DNA from: Chamaelirium japonicum
Lineage: Eukaryota > Streptophyta > Magnoliopsida > Liliales > Melanthiaceae
Length of the DNA: 64,000 nt
NCBI GenBank assembly: GCA_947650365.1
Contig: OX393549.1
Coordinates: 34,876,910-34,940,909, forward strand
Direction of reading: 5' to 3'
Position 1 is the first letter of the stretch. Each line of letters begins with the position of its first letter. Shown here piece by piece: positions 62,423-64,000 of the stretch. The notes beneath the pieces are model-generated. The model had not been told where the DNA came from, ran no database searches, and worked only from the letters and a program-made list of their open reading frames with translations. A program made the translations under genes and the position numbers.

Positions 62423-63021
62423 GGTGTCCTTAAACAATATATGTGGTTAAAGTTTTGGTAGGAGGCACCAATAATATTAGAGATACATCAGTCTAGACAG
62501 CACAAATTAGAATTGTGCCAGAGCAAAAATGTTATTATCATTATCATTATTATTATTATTTCCTAGATAGAAAATGATTCAGTTTGTCCATTTTCACCAA
62601 AGTGGGAAAAATGATCAACTTTTCCAACAGTCTGAGAGCACGAGGGTGAAGTCTGAAATAATGGATCTCCATATCCCCTTGTTTCTTCTGACCTAAGTTA
62701 TCTAGGATACCTACTCAAAATAGGATTCATGTTTATGACAGGATTCGATAATGGATTATGGATGCTATCATTGTTGGATCCCTTCCACAAGAGTCCAAGA
62801 ATTCAGTAGAAGCCTGGTAGTTTTGGTTTATTGTTTTCCTGTAAATTTTCTTATATGTTTGGTCAATTTTTAAACTGAGTTTAGAAGTCATATTTTAGTA
62901 GGAAATTGTCTCTGAGCTTTAGCTTGACACGCACATTAGGTTAGGAGTCTTAAGTCCATTAGGATTAAGTTCATGACTGTTTTAGGATTAGGATAGCTTG
63001 AGAACCAGGGGCATCTATATA
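62423..63021. other. PGK-TrmB intron, no feature seen
   Basis: AT-rich intron sequence with a short (ATT)n run near 62535-62561. Confidence 0.5.
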
Positions 63022-63978
<957 letters not shown>

Positions 63979-64000
63979 AGAGAGAGAGGAATGCTTAGGT

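Overview
The window is plant nuclear DNA. The evidence is spliced plant genes, Ty1/copia and Ty3/gypsy retrotransposons primed by initiator tRNA-Met, L1-type LINEs, many hAT-type non-autonomous elements with 8-bp target duplications, and long (AT)n, (GA)n and (GT)n tracts. The first VPS54 exon is GC-rich while all later exons are AT-rich, which would suit a monocot, but the species cannot be named from the sequence.

Only two host genes are visible, both on the minus strand and both running out of the window. (1) VPS54, a GARP tethering-complex subunit: exon 1 at 26941-27789, exon 2 at 22045-22107, exon 3 at 412-491, with later exons beyond base 1. Intron 1 is about 4.8 kb and intron 2 about 21.6 kb. 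(2) A gene whose exons join a phosphoglycerate-kinase-like C-terminus (56074-56322) to a complete TrmB-type tRNA (guanine-N7) methyltransferase (54522-54597, 45600-45676, 45477-45526, 40016-40100, 37768-37866, 37330-37536 with the stop). All splice phases agree. The PGK part has lost its glycine-rich nucleotide-binding motifs. Upstream PGK exons should lie beyond base 64000.

The rest is mostly mobile DNA. VPS54 intron 2 holds a LINE relic (2690-4104), a BED-finger hAT transposase relic split by two hAT MITEs (4330-6178), and a 12.6-kb gypsy element (7983-20621, TSD TCATC) whose gag is split by a 5.1-kb gypsy element in the opposite orientation (10097-15180, TSD AGTTG). VPS54 intron 1 holds a cluster of palindromic elements set in dinucleotide tracts (22351-24740) and a hAT transposase relic cut by a hAT MITE (25392-26640). 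Between the genes (28.0-37.2 kb) are a probable 4.1-kb solo LTR (29535-33640), a palindromic element, a PIF/Harbinger-like MITE and a hAT MITE. Introns of the PGK-TrmB gene hold two LINEs, a hAT element, a structurally intact copia element with identical LTRs (48382-53896, TSD AGTTG, 1398-aa polyprotein) and a gypsy element lacking reverse transcriptase (56622-62422).

LTR divergence read by eye orders the insertions: copia (no difference) is youngest, then the nested gypsy, the 56.6-62.4 kb gypsy and the outer gypsy. The most unusual points are the PGK-TrmB fusion with its degenerate kinase domain, the palindromic elements embedded in dinucleotide repeats (at least three sequence groups, seven copies), and the set of hAT-type foldbacks, several of which are filled with their own short repeated motif.
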